A stretch of 64,000 nt of DNA from Emydura subglobosa (Eukaryota; Chordata; Testudines; Chelidae): contig ML679995.1 of the NCBI GenBank assembly GCA_007922225.1, positions 1,265,653 through 1,329,652 of the forward strand. The letters run 5' to 3'. Position numbers and translations under genes: made by a program. The notes under the pieces were generated by a model. The model worked only from the letters and a program-made list of their open reading frames with translations, did no database searches and had not been told where the DNA came from. This document shows positions 47,836-59,762 of this stretch, one piece after another (the stretch's first letter is position 1; every line of letters starts with the position of its first letter).

Positions 47836-48318
47836 AGATGATGTGGAGAAAGCTGAGGTACTCAATGCTTTTTCTGCTTCTGTCTTCACAGACAAGGTCA
47901 GCTCCCAGACCGCTGCACTGGGCAGCACAGAATGGGGAGGAGGTGAGCACCCTCAGTGCTGAAGGAACAGGCTCAGGACTATTTAGAAAGGCTGAACACG
48001 TACAAGGTCATGCAGCCGGATGCAACATATCCGGGGTGCTGAGGGAGTTGGCTGATGTGATTGCAGAGCCATTGGCCATTATCTATGAAAACTCATGTCA
48101 ATCGGGGGAAGTCCTGGATGATTGGAAAAAGGCAAATATAGCACCCATCTTCAAAAACGGGAAGGAGGGGGATCCGGGGAACTAGAGATCAGTCAGCATC
48201 ACCTCAGTCCCCGGCCTGGCTGAGGTGATTTAGCTGAGGTTAGTCCTGCTTTGAGCAGGGGGTTGGACTAAATGAGTTCCTGAGGTCCCTTCCCACCCTA
48301 ACCCTCTATGATTCTGTG
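47836..48318 (+). mobile_element. CR1 LINE with large internal deletion, plus strand
   Basis: [37 protein letters not shown] and [20 protein letters not shown] encode the CR1 linker and RT fingers. At about 48205 the sequence jumps directly to the 3' tail (GTTAGTCCTGCTTTGAGCAG to CTCTATGATTCTGTG), so the RT palm, thumb and C-terminus are deleted. Confidence 0.9.
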
Positions 48319-48479
48319 CTTTAGCGAGACAGACCCAAGCCATAGTCAGAAGCTGGGAATCCTGAGGCCCCCTGTGAAAGACAAGGCACTGATCAGAGAT
48401 TCTGGGGTAGGCTATTTCCAAAAGCCACCTCTGCCCACAAACACCTGTCGTCCCATCCAAAGATTATTTTCTTTCAGTT

Positions 48480-49455
48480 TCCCCCACAGGTCGTGTTTTC
48501 TAGACCTTTCATCATATTTCTTGCTCTTCTCTGGACTTTCTTCAGTTTGTCCACATCTTTCCTGAAATGTGGCACCCAGAACTGCACACAATACTCCAGC
48601 TGAGGCCTAATCAGTGCGGAGTAGAGCAGAAGAATAATTTCTCGTGTCTTGCTTACAACACTCCTGCTAATACATCCCAGAAGGATGTTTGCTTTTTTTG
48701 CAACAGTATGACACTGCTGACTCATATTTAGCTTGTGATCCACTCTGACTCCAGATCCCTTTCTGCAGCACTCCTTCCTAGGCAGGCATGGCCCATTTTG
48801 TGTGTGTGCAACTGAATGTTCCTTCCTGACTGGAGCACTCTGCATTTGTCCTTACTGAATTTCATCCTATTTACTTCAGATCATTTCTCCAGTTTGTCCA
48901 GATCATTTTGAATTTTAATCCTATCCTCCAAAGCACTTGCAACCCCTCCCAGTTTGGGATCGTCTGCAAACTTTATCAGTGTGCTCTCTGTGCCATTATC
49001 TAAATAGCTGATGAAGATATTGAACAATACTGGACCCAGAACTGATCCCTGCGGGACCCCACTGGATGTGCCCTTCCAACTTGACTGGGAACCAGTGATC
49101 ACTACTCTCTGGGAACAGTTTTTCAACCAGTTTTGCACCCACCTTATAGTAGCTCCACTGAGGTTGTATTTCCCTAGTTTGTTTATGAGAAGGTCACGCG
49201 AGACAATATCAAAAGGCTTACTAGAGTCAAGATATACCACATCTACCGCTTACCCCCATCCACGAGGCTTGTTACCCTGTCCAAGAAAGCTATCAGGTTG
49301 GTTTGACAGGAATTGTTCTAGACAAATCCATGCTGACTCTTATTTATCACCTTATTATAATCTTCTAGATGTTTGCAAACTGATCACTTATTATTTGCTC
49401 CGTTATTTTTCCGGGTACTGAAATTAAGCTGACTGGTCTGTAATTCCCCATGATC
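48480..49455 (-). mobile_element. CR1 LINE, 5'-truncated, minus strand
   Basis: Minus-strand frames give [40 protein letters not shown] and IKFADDPKLGGVASALED (RT palm, FADD retained), then [40 protein letters not shown] and [17 protein letters not shown]. It fills part of the last ATP8B5 intron. Confidence 0.95.
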
Positions 49456-50237
49456 AAGTGCTGTGGCCATAAGACAAGGGCTGCAGACACAGGGACGTTT
49501 TGCCTTAACACTGGCAGAGCGCAGAGAGAAGAGAAACGTTAGGTGGCAGCAGCATTTAGCAAACTGCTCCCGTCTGAAGTGAAGCAGCATGGTACACGCC
49601 CGGAGCAACACTTACTGCAGCCTTATTTGAGGGGTTCTCTGGGCTCAGGGGATTCCTTCACGCTAGTGTGACACGGCCAGCCTGCTTTCATCACTACTGC
49701 ATTCCCAGACCTCCACTCACCCCCTGGCAGGAGCAGCCCTTCCTCCGCTTCACATTCCCTGGGAGTGGGAGGGCGGCTGGTTCCAGAAGAGTGTGTGAAT
49801 AGTAGCAAAAGAGAAAACCGATCACTTCAGCCAGCGAAACCCATGCAAGTGTGCACAGGTCTGTGCGGGAGGCCTGCAGTTTGTCGGGCCAAGGACTGCA
49901 CACCTGCACTGCAGTAGCACAGGGGGGCTCGATTGGCTGTGAAATGCGCTGCTGCTTTGTCACTAAGCCACAGCACTTAAACCCTGCAGCTAAAAATAGC
50001 CCTGCTTCCCCAATCCCCACCACTCCTGGCTCAGTCTAATCCACGTGTCAGTAATCTCAGGCTGCAGACAGTCTGAACTGTGCCAAGCCCCACAATCCTT
50101 CCCGAACGGGGCTACAAGGCCAGAGCCCCGGGAGCAGCTGCAGGCAGAGCACTCCCAGGCCCGCGACGCTGACTCCGTAAGCAGGCTGGGAGAGCTCTGA
50201 CAACCAATGTGGGGTTTCTGTTCTGTTATCCCCTTAC
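49456..50237 (-). other. ATP8B5 intron, no further repeat recognised
   Basis: Remainder of the intron up to the donor AAA|GTAAGG (GT at 50237-50236). Nothing else recognised. Confidence 0.5.
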
Positions 50238-50368
50238 TTTGTCACTGACTGTTGGCATGATCTGAGCCTTCAGAAACCGACAGCCAACAACAGGCAGCAC
50301 ACACAGGATGATGCTGAGAAAGATCGCCAGCCACACGCTCGGTTGACTTAGGGTGTTTCGAGCTGTTC
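50238..50368 (-). CDS. ATP8B5: ATP8B5 exon, transmembrane segment 10
   Basis: The exon completes a glycine codon split with the previous exon, then reads TARNTLSQPSVWLAIFLSII and LCVLPVVGCRFLKAQIMPTV to SDK. This corresponds to the loop after TM9, TM10 and the start of the cytosolic tail; the QP.VWL and CVLPVV signatures are typical of ATP8B proteins. The acceptor is CTTGTGTTTCAG|GA and the donor AAA|GTAAGG. Phases are 1 in and 0 out, matching both neighbours. Confidence 0.9.
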
Positions 50369-50399
50369 CTGAAACACAAGAGCACGGTAAAAGCTATAT

Positions 50400-50795
50400 T
50401 AGTAGCAGCAGGCACCTCCTTTCACGTAGCACCTTCCACCTGGAGGGATCCCAAAGCACTCTGCAAACCCACCGGGATACGCACATTACACCCAAAGTTA
50501 TCCACCAGCAAAACGCAGCCCACTCAGAGGCGGCACTTGACAGCCGTTGACAGTGCACAGCAACACCACGCCACGTTGAGATGGGAGGGGAAGAATCATC
50601 TTGTATCCAAACCCAATTGCAGTGAGTGGTCAAGGAGACAGAAAGGAATGACCGAACTGGAACGTGCCAGGATGCCAGCGTTAGCAGCTTGTCACTTTAC
50701 AAAGAGGCAGGGGATCTTTAATGACTCAAGGGGTCACGACCTCGCTGTTGTGTCTCCTCCAAAGACTGGCAGCCCCTACCCAGGGCATTAGCTCC
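50400..50795. repeat. Possible ancient vertebrate interspersed repeat
   Basis: CACGTAGCACCTTCCACCTG, GGATCCCAAAGCACTCTGCA and, 250 bases on, GGGGATCTTTAATGACTCAA, GGGGTCACGACCTCG and CTCCAAAGACTGGCAGCCCC occur in the order of a dispersed repeat I recall from turtles and fish. The class is not resolved. Confidence 0.35.
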
Positions 50796-51488
50796 AGAGT
50801 AACTCCCACCTACTGAATCATCAGCACCGTTCCCTGAAGCGCTGGGGCTACTGACGTGACTTCACTTGCCGAGCTGACAGGGCCGCAGTCCTGTAGGGGT
50901 CTGCACAGCCTTCTGGTTAAATGGCCACCTGCTACCGGTGGAGAACAGACAGGCCCAGGGTAAAACTGGCAGGGCAGCTGGCGGGTGGAGATGGGAGGCT
51001 GCCACATTATCCAAAGCACCCACAATTTATTCTCCCCTCCATTCCTCCCGCTTTGGGACTGGGCTAGCCAGCCTGTGAGATCCTCGGTGCAGCGTTTAAT
51101 GAGGCTGCCGGCAGTGATGCTGCTGAATGTTACCCTGCAGGTCGTCAAATTCTGCTCTGAGACAATCTCACTGGCGTTAAAGGCACCAGGTCCACTGGAC
51201 CCAGACTTCAAATGCTTTGTCCGAATGGCTTCGAGCTGGTGTTTTCATAGAAGAGGGCCAAGCATTGCCCCTACCTGGCTTAGGCAGGCACTCAGGGGCA
51301 GCAGGTATAGCTTCCCCTGGCACAGTCGCCACCAGATGCCTGGGCCGTGGTGGCCCCGCCTCTTCCCCTCGCTGCGGGGGGTGGGCTTCCACCAAAAGTT
51401 TTTGCTGATTTATTGTGTGCCAGGCAGGTTCCCGAGCAGCTGAGGCGGCGGCATCTGCTACTCAGCTTCCTCCCAGGTCAGATTTTCG
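50796..51488 (-). other. ATP8B5 intron, no recognised feature
   Basis: No exon or clear repeat seen. Confidence 0.4.
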
Positions 51489-51489
51489 A

Positions 51490-53925
51490 AACCTTTTAGT
51501 ATTTTTTTTTTTTTGCTCTCCTCTCTCCGATTTGTCCACATCTTTCTTAAAGTGTGATGCCTAGAACTGGACACAGTCCTCCAGGTGAGGCCTCACCAGT
51601 GCCGAGTAGAACAGGACAGTTACCTTCCGTGGCTTGCATACGACACTCCCGTTAATACACCCGGGATAATATTAGCCTCTTCTAGCAACTGCATCACACT
51701 GCTGACCCATATTCAATTTGTGATCCATTATAACCCCAGATCCTTTCCAGCAGTGCTACACCCTAGCCAATCATTCCTCTTTCTGGAGTTACACATTCGA
51801 TTTTTCCTTGCTAAATGAAGTACTTTTCATGTATCTTTTACTGAATTTCACCTTGTGGAATTCAGAACAATTCTCCAATTTGCTGGTCATTTTGAATTCT
51901 AATCCTGTCCTCCAAGTGCTTGCAACCCCTCCCAGCTTGGTGTCATCTGCACATTTCATAAGCACCCTCTCCACTCCATTATCAATGTCATTAATTAAAA
52001 TATTGAATAGTGCTGGACCCAGGACTGATCCCTGTGAGAGCCCACTAGATCCACTCTCTCAGTTTGGCTTTAATATTCGAGTAGCATCTTTCAACTAGTT
52101 GTGCACCCATCCTATAGTAAATTCATCTAGACCACATTTCCCTCATTTGCTTAAGTGATAGTCATGTGGGATGGTGTAAAAAACCTTCCAAAAATCAAGC
52201 TAGATATTGTCTACAGCTCCTCCCCATCCATTAGTCCAGTAAACTTGTCAAAGAAGGAAATTAGGTTGGTTTGGCATGATTTGTTCTCGACAAATCCATG
52301 CTGGTTATTCCTTATATCCCTATTCTCCTCTAGGTGCTTATAAATGGATTGTTTAACAATTTGTTTCACTATCTTTCCAGGTATCAACTGGTCTATAATT
52401 TCTTTTTGTTCCCATTTTTAAAGATAGGTACTAGGTCTGCCCGTCCTCCAGGAGTTTTCAAAGATAACCACAAATGGTTCTGAGATTGCTTCAGCTAATT
52501 CCTCAAGTACCCCAGGATGAATCTAATCAGTCCCTGCTGAATTGATTACATCTAATTTATCCAAATATTCTTTAATCTGTTCTTTCCGCATTTTGGCTTA
52601 TGTCCCTTCTCCCTGGTTGTTAATATTCATTGTGCTGAGTCTCTGGTCACCATTACACTTTTTAGTGAAGACTGAAGCAAAATAGGCATTAAACAGCACA
52701 GCCTTCTTGATGTCATCAGCTATTAGCTTTCTTTCCTTGTTAAGTAGGAGACCTTCGTCTTTCTCTTGCTCCTAATGTATTTAAATAACCTCTTCTTACT
52801 GCCTTTTCTGTCCCTTGCGAGGTGTAACTCGTTTGGTGCCTTAGCCTTTCTGATTTTGTCCCTACGTATTTTGCTATTCTTTTGAACCCCTCCTTAGCAA
52901 CTCATCCATGTTTCCATTTATTGTAGGATTCCTTTTTGATTTTCAGATCATTAAAGAGCCCCTCATGCAGCCCTATTGGTTTCTTACCATTCTTCCTATC
53001 TTTCCTTCACAGCAGGAGAGTATATAGTTGTGCCTTTAATTTTGTCTCCTTGAGAAACTGCCAATTCTCCTGAACAACTTTTTCCCTTTGATTTTCTTCC
53101 CATGGGACCTTACCTACCAGTTCTCTGAGTTGGTTAAAGATTGCTTATTTGAAATCCATTGTCCTTATTCTGCTGCTCTCACGCCTTCCTTTCCTTAGAA
53201 CCATGAAATCATCATTTCATGATCACTTGCACCCAAACTGCCTTGCACCTGCAGATTTACTACCAATTCTTCCCTGATGGCCTCAGTCAAGTCTAAAATG
53301 GCTGTTCCCCTGGTTAGCTCCTCCACTTTCTGAAATAAAAAGTTGTCCCCAAGACATTCCAAGAATTTGTTGGAAATGTTATATTTTGCCGTAAAACATT
53401 TCCAATAGATGTCTGGGTAGTTAAAGTCCCCCATTGCTGCCAGGTCTTGGGTTTTGGATATTTCTGTTGTTTGTTCTAGAAATGCCTCATCCACCTCCTC
53501 CTCCTGATTCAGTGGTGTACAGTAGACCCCGACCATAACATCACGCCTATTTTCTCCCCTTTTAGCTTTACCCAGAGACTTTCAACTGGCCTGCCTCCCA
53601 CCTCCTTCTGGACCTCAGAACCAATGTATATATTTAGGGTGTATAATGCAACCCCCTCCTCCCTTTTCTCTGCCTGTCCTTCCTGAACAAGCTGTACCCT
53701 CTGTACCAATAGTCCAGTCATCCCCACAAGTCTCTGACGCCAACTGAGTCACACTTTAGTTTATGAACTAATACTTCCAGTACCTCCTGTTTATTCCCCA
53801 TGCGCCTTGCATTTGTACATAGACATCTAAGATGTTGAGCAGATTCCCCCACTGAGGTCCCTCTTGTTGCTCCTATGACCCTATTGTAATTTTCCATATC
53901 CCTCCAACATGCAGCTCTCTGTTAA
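51490..53925 (-). mobile_element. CR1 LINE, nearly full-length but degraded, minus strand
   Basis: About 2.4 kb. At the right end, the frame 53536-53195 reads [37 protein letters not shown] and [13 protein letters not shown]. These include the GDFN and SDH motifs of the APE-type endonuclease. Leftward follow the linker and RT regions in broken frames, with [15 protein letters not shown] (the FADD equivalent, altered to CADD) at about 51.95 kb and the RT C-terminus at 51.55-51.75 kb. It retains both enzymatic domains in order but is inactive. A poly-T of 14-15 lies at 51500-51515, close to its left end. Confidence 0.9.
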
Positions 53926-54886
53926 CATTGCCTTTTTTATCTCCTTGGCATTTAAATGCAGATGGGCAGAAGGGAACTGGTTTCAAGGTTTCATCTCTCA
54001 CTCAAAGGACAGAACATGGAGGAGTTAAGGAGCCTGGGACACTACATTGTGAGTCAGCCACAACAGGGACTGGAGACGGAACCAACAAACCTTAGGGCTT
54101 CCAAAACTAAAAGATGCTCACAACTTAGCTCTATTCATGCTGGATGCAGAAAGGTGTTGGAACTGGTGGGATTATTTGAAGCAAATAAAACTATGTTGAG
54201 GGCTATAGTCCCCTCCTCCCAGTCACGATCTGTTCATGGACAGACTCATTCTGATGCTGCTGCTCACTGGTTGCATATCCTCAAAAACACTTCATGCAAA
54301 ATAACGTCAGTCAAAGGGCTTCTCACAAATCATTCATTACCAGCATTCATTTGCTATTTCAACTGGGTGTCTGACCACCAAAGTCCCATAGCATAGATTT
54401 TCTCCCTGACCGGATTACCACACTTCAGTACCTTCCGGTACCGATACACAAGCTTGTTTGCATAGGAACAAATATATTTGCGCAGATGAGCTTCTCCCAA
54501 CGTTTGTGGGGCCCGAACTCCACCCAGCTGAATGTTGGAGAACAGATAGAAATAAGAGGTGGCATTAAATCCAACTTGGTGGATTTATCTGGAGGAGCGT
54601 TTGCCAAGACGTGCAGCATGCACCTGGCTGTAGGGTGTGCTCATGCACACAGGTACGCTTGCGTGTACACTGTGCGCCAGTGAGTGGGCAAATGGACGTG
54701 TGTGTACATGAGTGGGCACCAGAGACAATGGCCATGTCCTGCAGCATGGTGTAAATACCTGACGGTGATAAATAAGATCCTCTGTGGGGCACTTCCTCAG
54801 TACGTGCCAGCCATACTCCCACCGGGCAGTGTGGCATGTGCCCCCCGTGAGACGCAGCCCTTGGCAGGAGCTGTCCCAGTGCTTAC
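53926..54886 (-). other. ATP8B5 intron, no recognised feature
   Basis: No exon or clear repeat seen. Confidence 0.4.
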
Positions 54887-55025
54887 CAATGAAAGGGAAG
54901 GATGCCGTGAAGATCAGGTACATGCCGTCACTGTACATGGTGAAGATGATGGCAAAGTAAACGGAAAGGCTGCCCCAGATGAAAAACTGGTTCACAGCTG
55001 TCCAGTAGGACGTGTCCAACCCAAT
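54887..55025 (-). CDS. ATP8B5: ATP8B5 exon, transmembrane segment 9
   Basis: Translation is IGLDTSYWTAVNQFFIWGSL, SVYFAIIFTMYSDGMYLIFT and ASFPFI, plus the first base of a glycine codon. LDTSYWT..N.FFIWGS is a strong ATP8B signature and forms TM9, followed by an exoplasmic loop. Acceptor TCCTTTCAG|ATT, donor CATTG|GTAAGC. The split glycine codon continues correctly in the exon at 50368. Confidence 0.93.
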
Positions 55026-55484
55026 CTGAAAGGATAAATCGATACAGCAGCTGTTAATGGCTTTAATAATGCAACCTCTAAGGGTCGAGGGCAGGCGGGC
55101 AGAGAGGTCTGCTCCCCTGTGTTGTCCCCTGCCCACTAGGGTGTTACTTGTTCTTCCATCTGTCTGCTTCAGTCTGCACATGGCTGTGGTGAGGTCCCGA
55201 TGCAAGAAGAAAGGCTGTGAGCTCCTGGCCATTCACAGGTGACAAAGTGTTTGCTCGCTGTGGTTACCCGGCCATCAAGAAGCAGGGGGAGGAGCCAGTA
55301 AGACCTCAGTTTGCATAACACAGACAGCCTCGGGCGAGGGAGCTGAGATCAACTCTGCTGTTTTATCCAGCCATTTCACCCATCCTACCAGCACTGCCGC
55401 AGCCTGACCCAACCCGAGTCTCAGCCAGCCCACCTGGCTCCCAGCACGGCAGGGGGTAAGCTGGCCACCTGTGCCAGCTTGGTC
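55026..55484 (-). other. ATP8B5 intron, no recognised feature
   Basis: No exon or clear repeat seen. Confidence 0.4.
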
Positions 55485-55573
55485 AGATGAGACCCAGATC
55501 AGAGTGGAGGGGACCTCGCCAGGTCGCCTAGTCCAGTCCCCTGCACTGAGGCAGGACTCTGTATTATCTAGCC

Positions 55574-55730
55574 CAGTGATTCTCACCCTATTTGCCATTG
55601 TGGGCCACACATGCAACTCTCTGTGTGTCATGTGGGTCACAGCCAGACAACAGATGCACTACCTGAATGGCCCCGAGGATGTCACATGGGCCGCAGCTGT
55701 GTGCTGAGTGGGCTGAGTTGAGAAGCACTG
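55574..55730. mobile_element. Short hAT-like element in CR1, 8-bp target duplication
   Basis: It starts CAGTGATTCTCACC and ends GTTGAGAAGCACTG, inverted ends of hAT type. The flanks ATCTAGCC (55566-55573) and ATCTAGAC (55731-55738) match at 7 of 8 positions, the expected 8-bp hAT target duplication. Removing the element restores continuous CR1 text. It is 157 bp with no coding capacity. Confidence 0.8.
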
Positions 55731-55920
55731 ATCTAGACTGTCCCTGACAGATGTTTGTCTAACCTGGTCTTAAAAACCTCCAGTGGTGGAGATTCCACAG
55801 CCTGCCCAGGCAGTTTATTCCAGTGCTTGACTGCCCTGACAGCTGGGAAGAACCACAGAATTACAGGGTTAGAAGGGACCACAAGGGCCATCTAGGCTAA
55901 GTTTTTCCTGATGTCTAACC

Positions 55921-56739
55921 CAGTGGTTCCCAACCTGTGGCCCGCGGGGTCTTTCAAAGTGGCCCGTGGCTCCCCTCCGGCTGGCTGCAGAAGGGAGCTG
56001 CTGCCTAAGGACCCAGTCGGAGCACGTTGCCATGGGGCTACAAGACGCTCCTTGCTGCAGCCAAAGGGATGGGAGATCATCGCTGCCCTCCCCTGGCTCC
56101 AGCGGGAAGCACAGCAAAGCGCTCCGCCTGGGTCCCTAGGCACTGGGGTCCCTGCTGGAGCCAGAGGGAGGGGAGCACGGATCTCCTGTCCCCCTGACTA
56201 CAGAAGGGAGCCACCGCCTGGGTACCCAGGTGGAGCACATGGGGCTACAGGATTCATGCGGTTTCCCTGCTGCAGCCAGGGAGACGGGGGATCAGCAAGG
56301 AGGCAGCCTCCTCACTGAACTCCTTCCATCTGGCTGCAGTGGGGCAGAGCGGGGGCAGAAAGGCGGGCCAGGACCTACCATGCTTGAGGAGGGACAGGAC
56401 CCTAAAAGTCTGCGCCTTCCAGTTTGGCCTGCACTTAGCAGGCCACCCACCGTGACTTAGCTGCCAGGCCCTGTGTTTCAGTGTGTAGTGACAGCCACTC
56501 GTCTACATTAGTGCTCTGTCTGTGAGTGTGTGACGTACTGAGAGTCATTTGTAGGTGTAAAACAGCGAATGCAAAAATGAGCACAGGAGCATCAGCATGT
56601 TTACTGTAAATCTGTGGTGATCTGTAGTCGTTAATGGTGTGTCCGTCAATACATTTTTATGAGCTGACGGACTGGTGGCCCTTCAGGGTCGTAAAAATGA
56701 TATTTGTGGCCCTCGAGCCAAAAAGGTTGGGAACCACTG
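55921..56739. mobile_element. hAT-like element, 819 bp, in CR1
   Basis: The ends are a perfect 16-base inverted repeat, CAGTGGTTCCCAACCT, with GGCCC or GGC text beyond it on both sides. The flanking CR1 resumes directly (CTAACC before, ACCTAAATCTCC after). The 8-bp duplication is not clean: only ACC is shared at the junctions. The interior has short frames but no recognisable transposase, so it is a non-autonomous or deleted copy. Confidence 0.8.
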
Positions 56740-57092
56740 ACCTAAATCTCCTGGCTGTAATTTCAGCCCATTGCTTCTTGTCCTGTCCTCAGTGGATAAG
56801 GAGAACAATTTATCTCCCTCCTCTTTATAACAACCTTTTACGTACTTGAAGACTATCATGTCCCCCCTCAGTCTTGGCTTCTCTAGACTAAGCAAACCCC
56901 GTTTTTCAATCTTTCCTTGTAGATCGTGTTTTCTAGACCTTCCATCCTTTTTGTTGCTCTCCTTTGGACTTTCCCCAAGTGTGGTGCCTAGAACTGGACA
57001 CAATACTCCAGCTGAGGCCTTTATCAGTGCTAAATAAAGTGGAAGAATTACTTCTCGTGTCTTGTTTACAACACTCCTGCTGATACATTCCA

Positions 57093-57175
57093 GAATGATA
57101 ACGAGAGTCCTGTAGCACCTTAAACACTAACACATTTCTGCAGGCATAAGCTTTCGGGGCTGCAACCCACTGTTC
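57093..57175. mobile_element. Foldback-family fragment in CR1
   Basis: GAGAGTCCTGTAGCACCTTA, AACACTAACACATTTCTGCA and GGCATAAGCTTTCGGGGCTG are a diverged single arm of the family seen as a palindrome at 42.45 kb. It interrupts the CR1 text, with a little CR1 sequence lost. Confidence 0.65.
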
Positions 57176-57728
57176 CATTGTTGACTCATATTTCGTTTGT
57201 GATCCACTGTAACTTCCTGATCCTTTTCGGCAGTACTCCTTCCGAGTTGGTCATTTCTCATTTTGTATTTGTGCAATGGATTATTCCTTCTTACATGGAG
57301 TACTTTGCATTTGTCTCTATCGAATTTCTTCCTATTTATTTCAGACAATTTATCCAACTTGTCAAGAACATTTTGAATGCTAATGCTGTCCTCTAAGGCA
57401 CTTACAACCCCCGCTCCCAGGTTGGTATCGTCCACAAACTTTAAAGGTGAACTCTGCATGCCATTATCCAAATCAGGTATGAAGATACTGAAGAGATCCC
57501 TGTGGGACCCCACTCGATATGCCCTTCCAGCTTGACTGTGAACCATTGATAACTACTCTCTGAATATGCTTTTCCAATCAACTGTGCACCCATCTCCCAG
57601 GAGGTTCTTCTAGGCTACATTTCCCTAGTTTGCTCATGAGAAGCTCATGTGAGAAAGCATCAGAAGTCTCACTGAAGCAGAGATACATCAGGTCTATTGC
57701 TTCCCCCCATCCATGAGGCTTGTTTCTA

Positions 57729-58133
57729 TATCCCCAGGATGTAGAGGTGAAGGCCATCCATCCACTGCAGACACCTCTACCCATATAAGCAGACAGACAG
57801 TAGATACACAATGCTGTGCCTAAGTTCCTCACCTGGAAAATTGAAATAAGAATCCTCCTCCTCGCCCACCCCGGTCTGTGTTGTCTGTCTGCCCCGTGAA
57901 CTCCCCAGCACAGGAACTGTCCCTCACTATGGCCCCAATCCTGCAAAGGCTTACACACCAGTAGTCCCGCTGAAGAAATGAGCAGCACACGTGTGCCCAG
58001 TTCAATCTCTGCAGGATTGGGGCCGGAGTGTACGTACAACCCCTCACACAAGCCCGTCTCAATCCCCGTTGGGGCCTCTGGGTGCTCCCCTAATAAAATA
58101 AATAAGTCAATAAGAACAACAGTGATGCATTAC
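57729..58133 (-). other. ATP8B5 intron, no recognised feature
   Basis: No exon or clear repeat seen. Confidence 0.4.
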
Positions 58134-58379
58134 CTGCACGGAGACCACGATCAGCAGGCAGGTCTGGGCCATCAATGCGAAGGACTGGTAGTCAGCAATG
58201 GCTTTCCCATCGCTCCTCACGGCACCATACATGGCCCCATAGGGGATGAAGAAGAGAACGAGGGAGCTGTAGATTCCATGCAGCACGCACTTGACAAACT
58301 CAATCTTGTTGAAGTAGAGATTCTGCTGGCCGGGTTCATAGAGGCGAGGGAATAGCATGCTCCAGCGGTCGTCCACGTC
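58134..58379 (-). CDS. ATP8B5: ATP8B5 exon, transmembrane segments 7-8
   Basis: This 82-codon, phase-0 exon reads DVDDRWSMLFPRLYEPGQQN, LYFNKIEFVKCVLHGIYSSL, VLFFIPYGAMYGAVRSDGKA and IADYQSFALMAQTCLLIVVS, ending VQ. P.LYEPGQ.N..FNK and F.PYG are typical of ATP8B flippases. TM7 is about HGIYSSLVLFFIPYGAM and TM8 is SFALMAQTCLLIVVSVQ. The acceptor is GTTGCCAG|GAC and the donor GTGCAG|GTAATG. Both neighbours are also phase 0. Confidence 0.93.
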
Positions 58380-58938
58380 CTGGCAACAGAGGGGAGATGA
58401 TGGTAGCCCACCAGTGACATGCACCCCCGATCCTCTGCTCTGGCTGCCCCAGCTGTGTCATGCATTCCCACGTGGGCGAGCCCCAGCATTTAATTGCATG
58501 GTTCAGTATTCCTTTACCGAGGCTATTTTCTATTAAATGGTAAAGGACCTTTCCATAGAGTGTCCCTGGCCAAAATTCCCCACCCCCAGGGTTGCAGTGT
58601 GTACTGCCCCAGAGGCAGTTGCATGCGCATGACTGTAAAGTGCTTACAAACAGCACTACAGAAGCGTAGGACGTTGGGTATTGGGCCACATCTTGAAGCC
58701 ATTGCTTGCTCCTTACAAGCGAGATTAAGGACTGAGTCAGGCTTCACGCTGAGGCCTGACAGGATGTGAATACGTGTCAGGCTAGGGTTATCGAGGGCAC
58801 CTTTTCCGTGACTATCACTAACAGGACAACCCAGAGGGCTCCAGCCATCCTCAAACCAAGGGCCATACATTCACGACAAGACAGACTCTGCTCCCAGGCC
58901 CTTCAGAACTGTGCTCTGGGCTCTACCCATTGCAGACG

Positions 58939-59442
58939 GGGGTTACCACACCTCTGGGTTTTCCCAGACAGTTCCTCTTTTTTGATCCTCGACCCTCTGT
59001 CCGGGTGGGTTTTTCAGGTATGAGGAAATGTCCGGATTTTTGTGGAGCAGAGGGTGCAGCTCAGAAAAAGCCATCTCCTCGTCCGGATTGGTCCCTCCAC
59101 TGCTAGATCCCACCCACCCAGGTCCCGGCTCCCAGCTCTGGGGAGGGCCCTGCAGGGAGGTGTTGATGGATGGCTGTCGCTGCACCCGGGCCTGCACCAG
59201 CCACTCTGCCACTGTGACAGGGAGCGACACTGCCCCCCACCTCCAGAGTGAGGCTGCAGGTACCTCCTCCACCACCCCCAGGTACCTCCTCCCAGTACAC
59301 AGATGACCCTCCCGCATCCCCCAAATATCCCCTCTGCATCCCCAGCTGTATCTGTCCAGCCCCCCCCCCCCAACTGTACCCTCCCATCCAGCTCCCCCTC
59401 CAGCAGTGTCCTCTTTTGGGGACCTGAACGATAGTAACCCTA
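58939..59442. mobile_element. Possible TIR-type DNA transposon in ATP8B5 intron
   Basis: GGGTTACCACACC at the left and GATAGTAACCCT at the right are inverted over GGGTTAC. The interior phrases TCCGGGTGGGTTTTTC and CCTCTTTTGGGGACCTGAAC resemble a common turtle element with GGGTTACCA ends, from memory. No transposase is seen. The boundaries are approximate. Confidence 0.4.
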
Positions 59443-59580
59443 ACTGCAGGGAAATTGCTGCAGTGTCTAGCACAGGTTTTATTCACCTAGCTCCTATTCA
59501 GAAGAGATCATGGAACCGAGCCAAAGAATCCAGGATTAAAACTCTTACGAGTAAGCCTGGGTATGAACAGTGAACGGTAC

Positions 59581-59664
59581 CTGGTCAAAGAGGCTCATTC
59601 CCAGCACCGGGAGGGAGGTGTACACCAGGTTGTAAAGGGTAATGAACCATTGATCATAGACAGT
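59581..59664 (-). CDS. ATP8B5: ATP8B5 exon, transmembrane segment 6
   Basis: A 28-codon exon, [20 protein letters not shown] followed by [27 protein letters not shown] is near-invariant in ATP8B proteins and forms TM6, whose N-V-Y-TSLP part borders the lipid groove. The acceptor is CCTCTCCAG|ACT and the donor GACCAG|GTACC. Both ends are phase 0. Confidence 0.93.
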
Positions 59665-59762
59665 CTGGAGAGGAAAGAGCAGAGAGATCAGTTAGCAAAG
59701 GGCTGCCTCCGGTCATCTGGAACAGCCACCAGTGATGTGCCCGCTGCCAGTCGTCACGCTTT

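Larger units (their letters stand above)
55485..57728 (-). mobile_element. CR1 LINE interrupted by three later insertions, minus strand
   Basis: CR1 text continues across 55485-55573, 55739-55920, 56740-57090 and 57176-57728. The coding side includes FADD-like degraded RT (KFVDDTNLGAGVV at about 57.45 kb), KRNMSQQ and QLGRSTAEKDQEVTVDHK, and C-terminal ENKKDGRSRKHDLQGK-like text at 56.9 kb. The interruptions are two TIR elements and a foldback fragment, annotated separately. A further 50-base antisense CR1 3'-end sequence is embedded at about 55850-55900. Confidence 0.85.
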
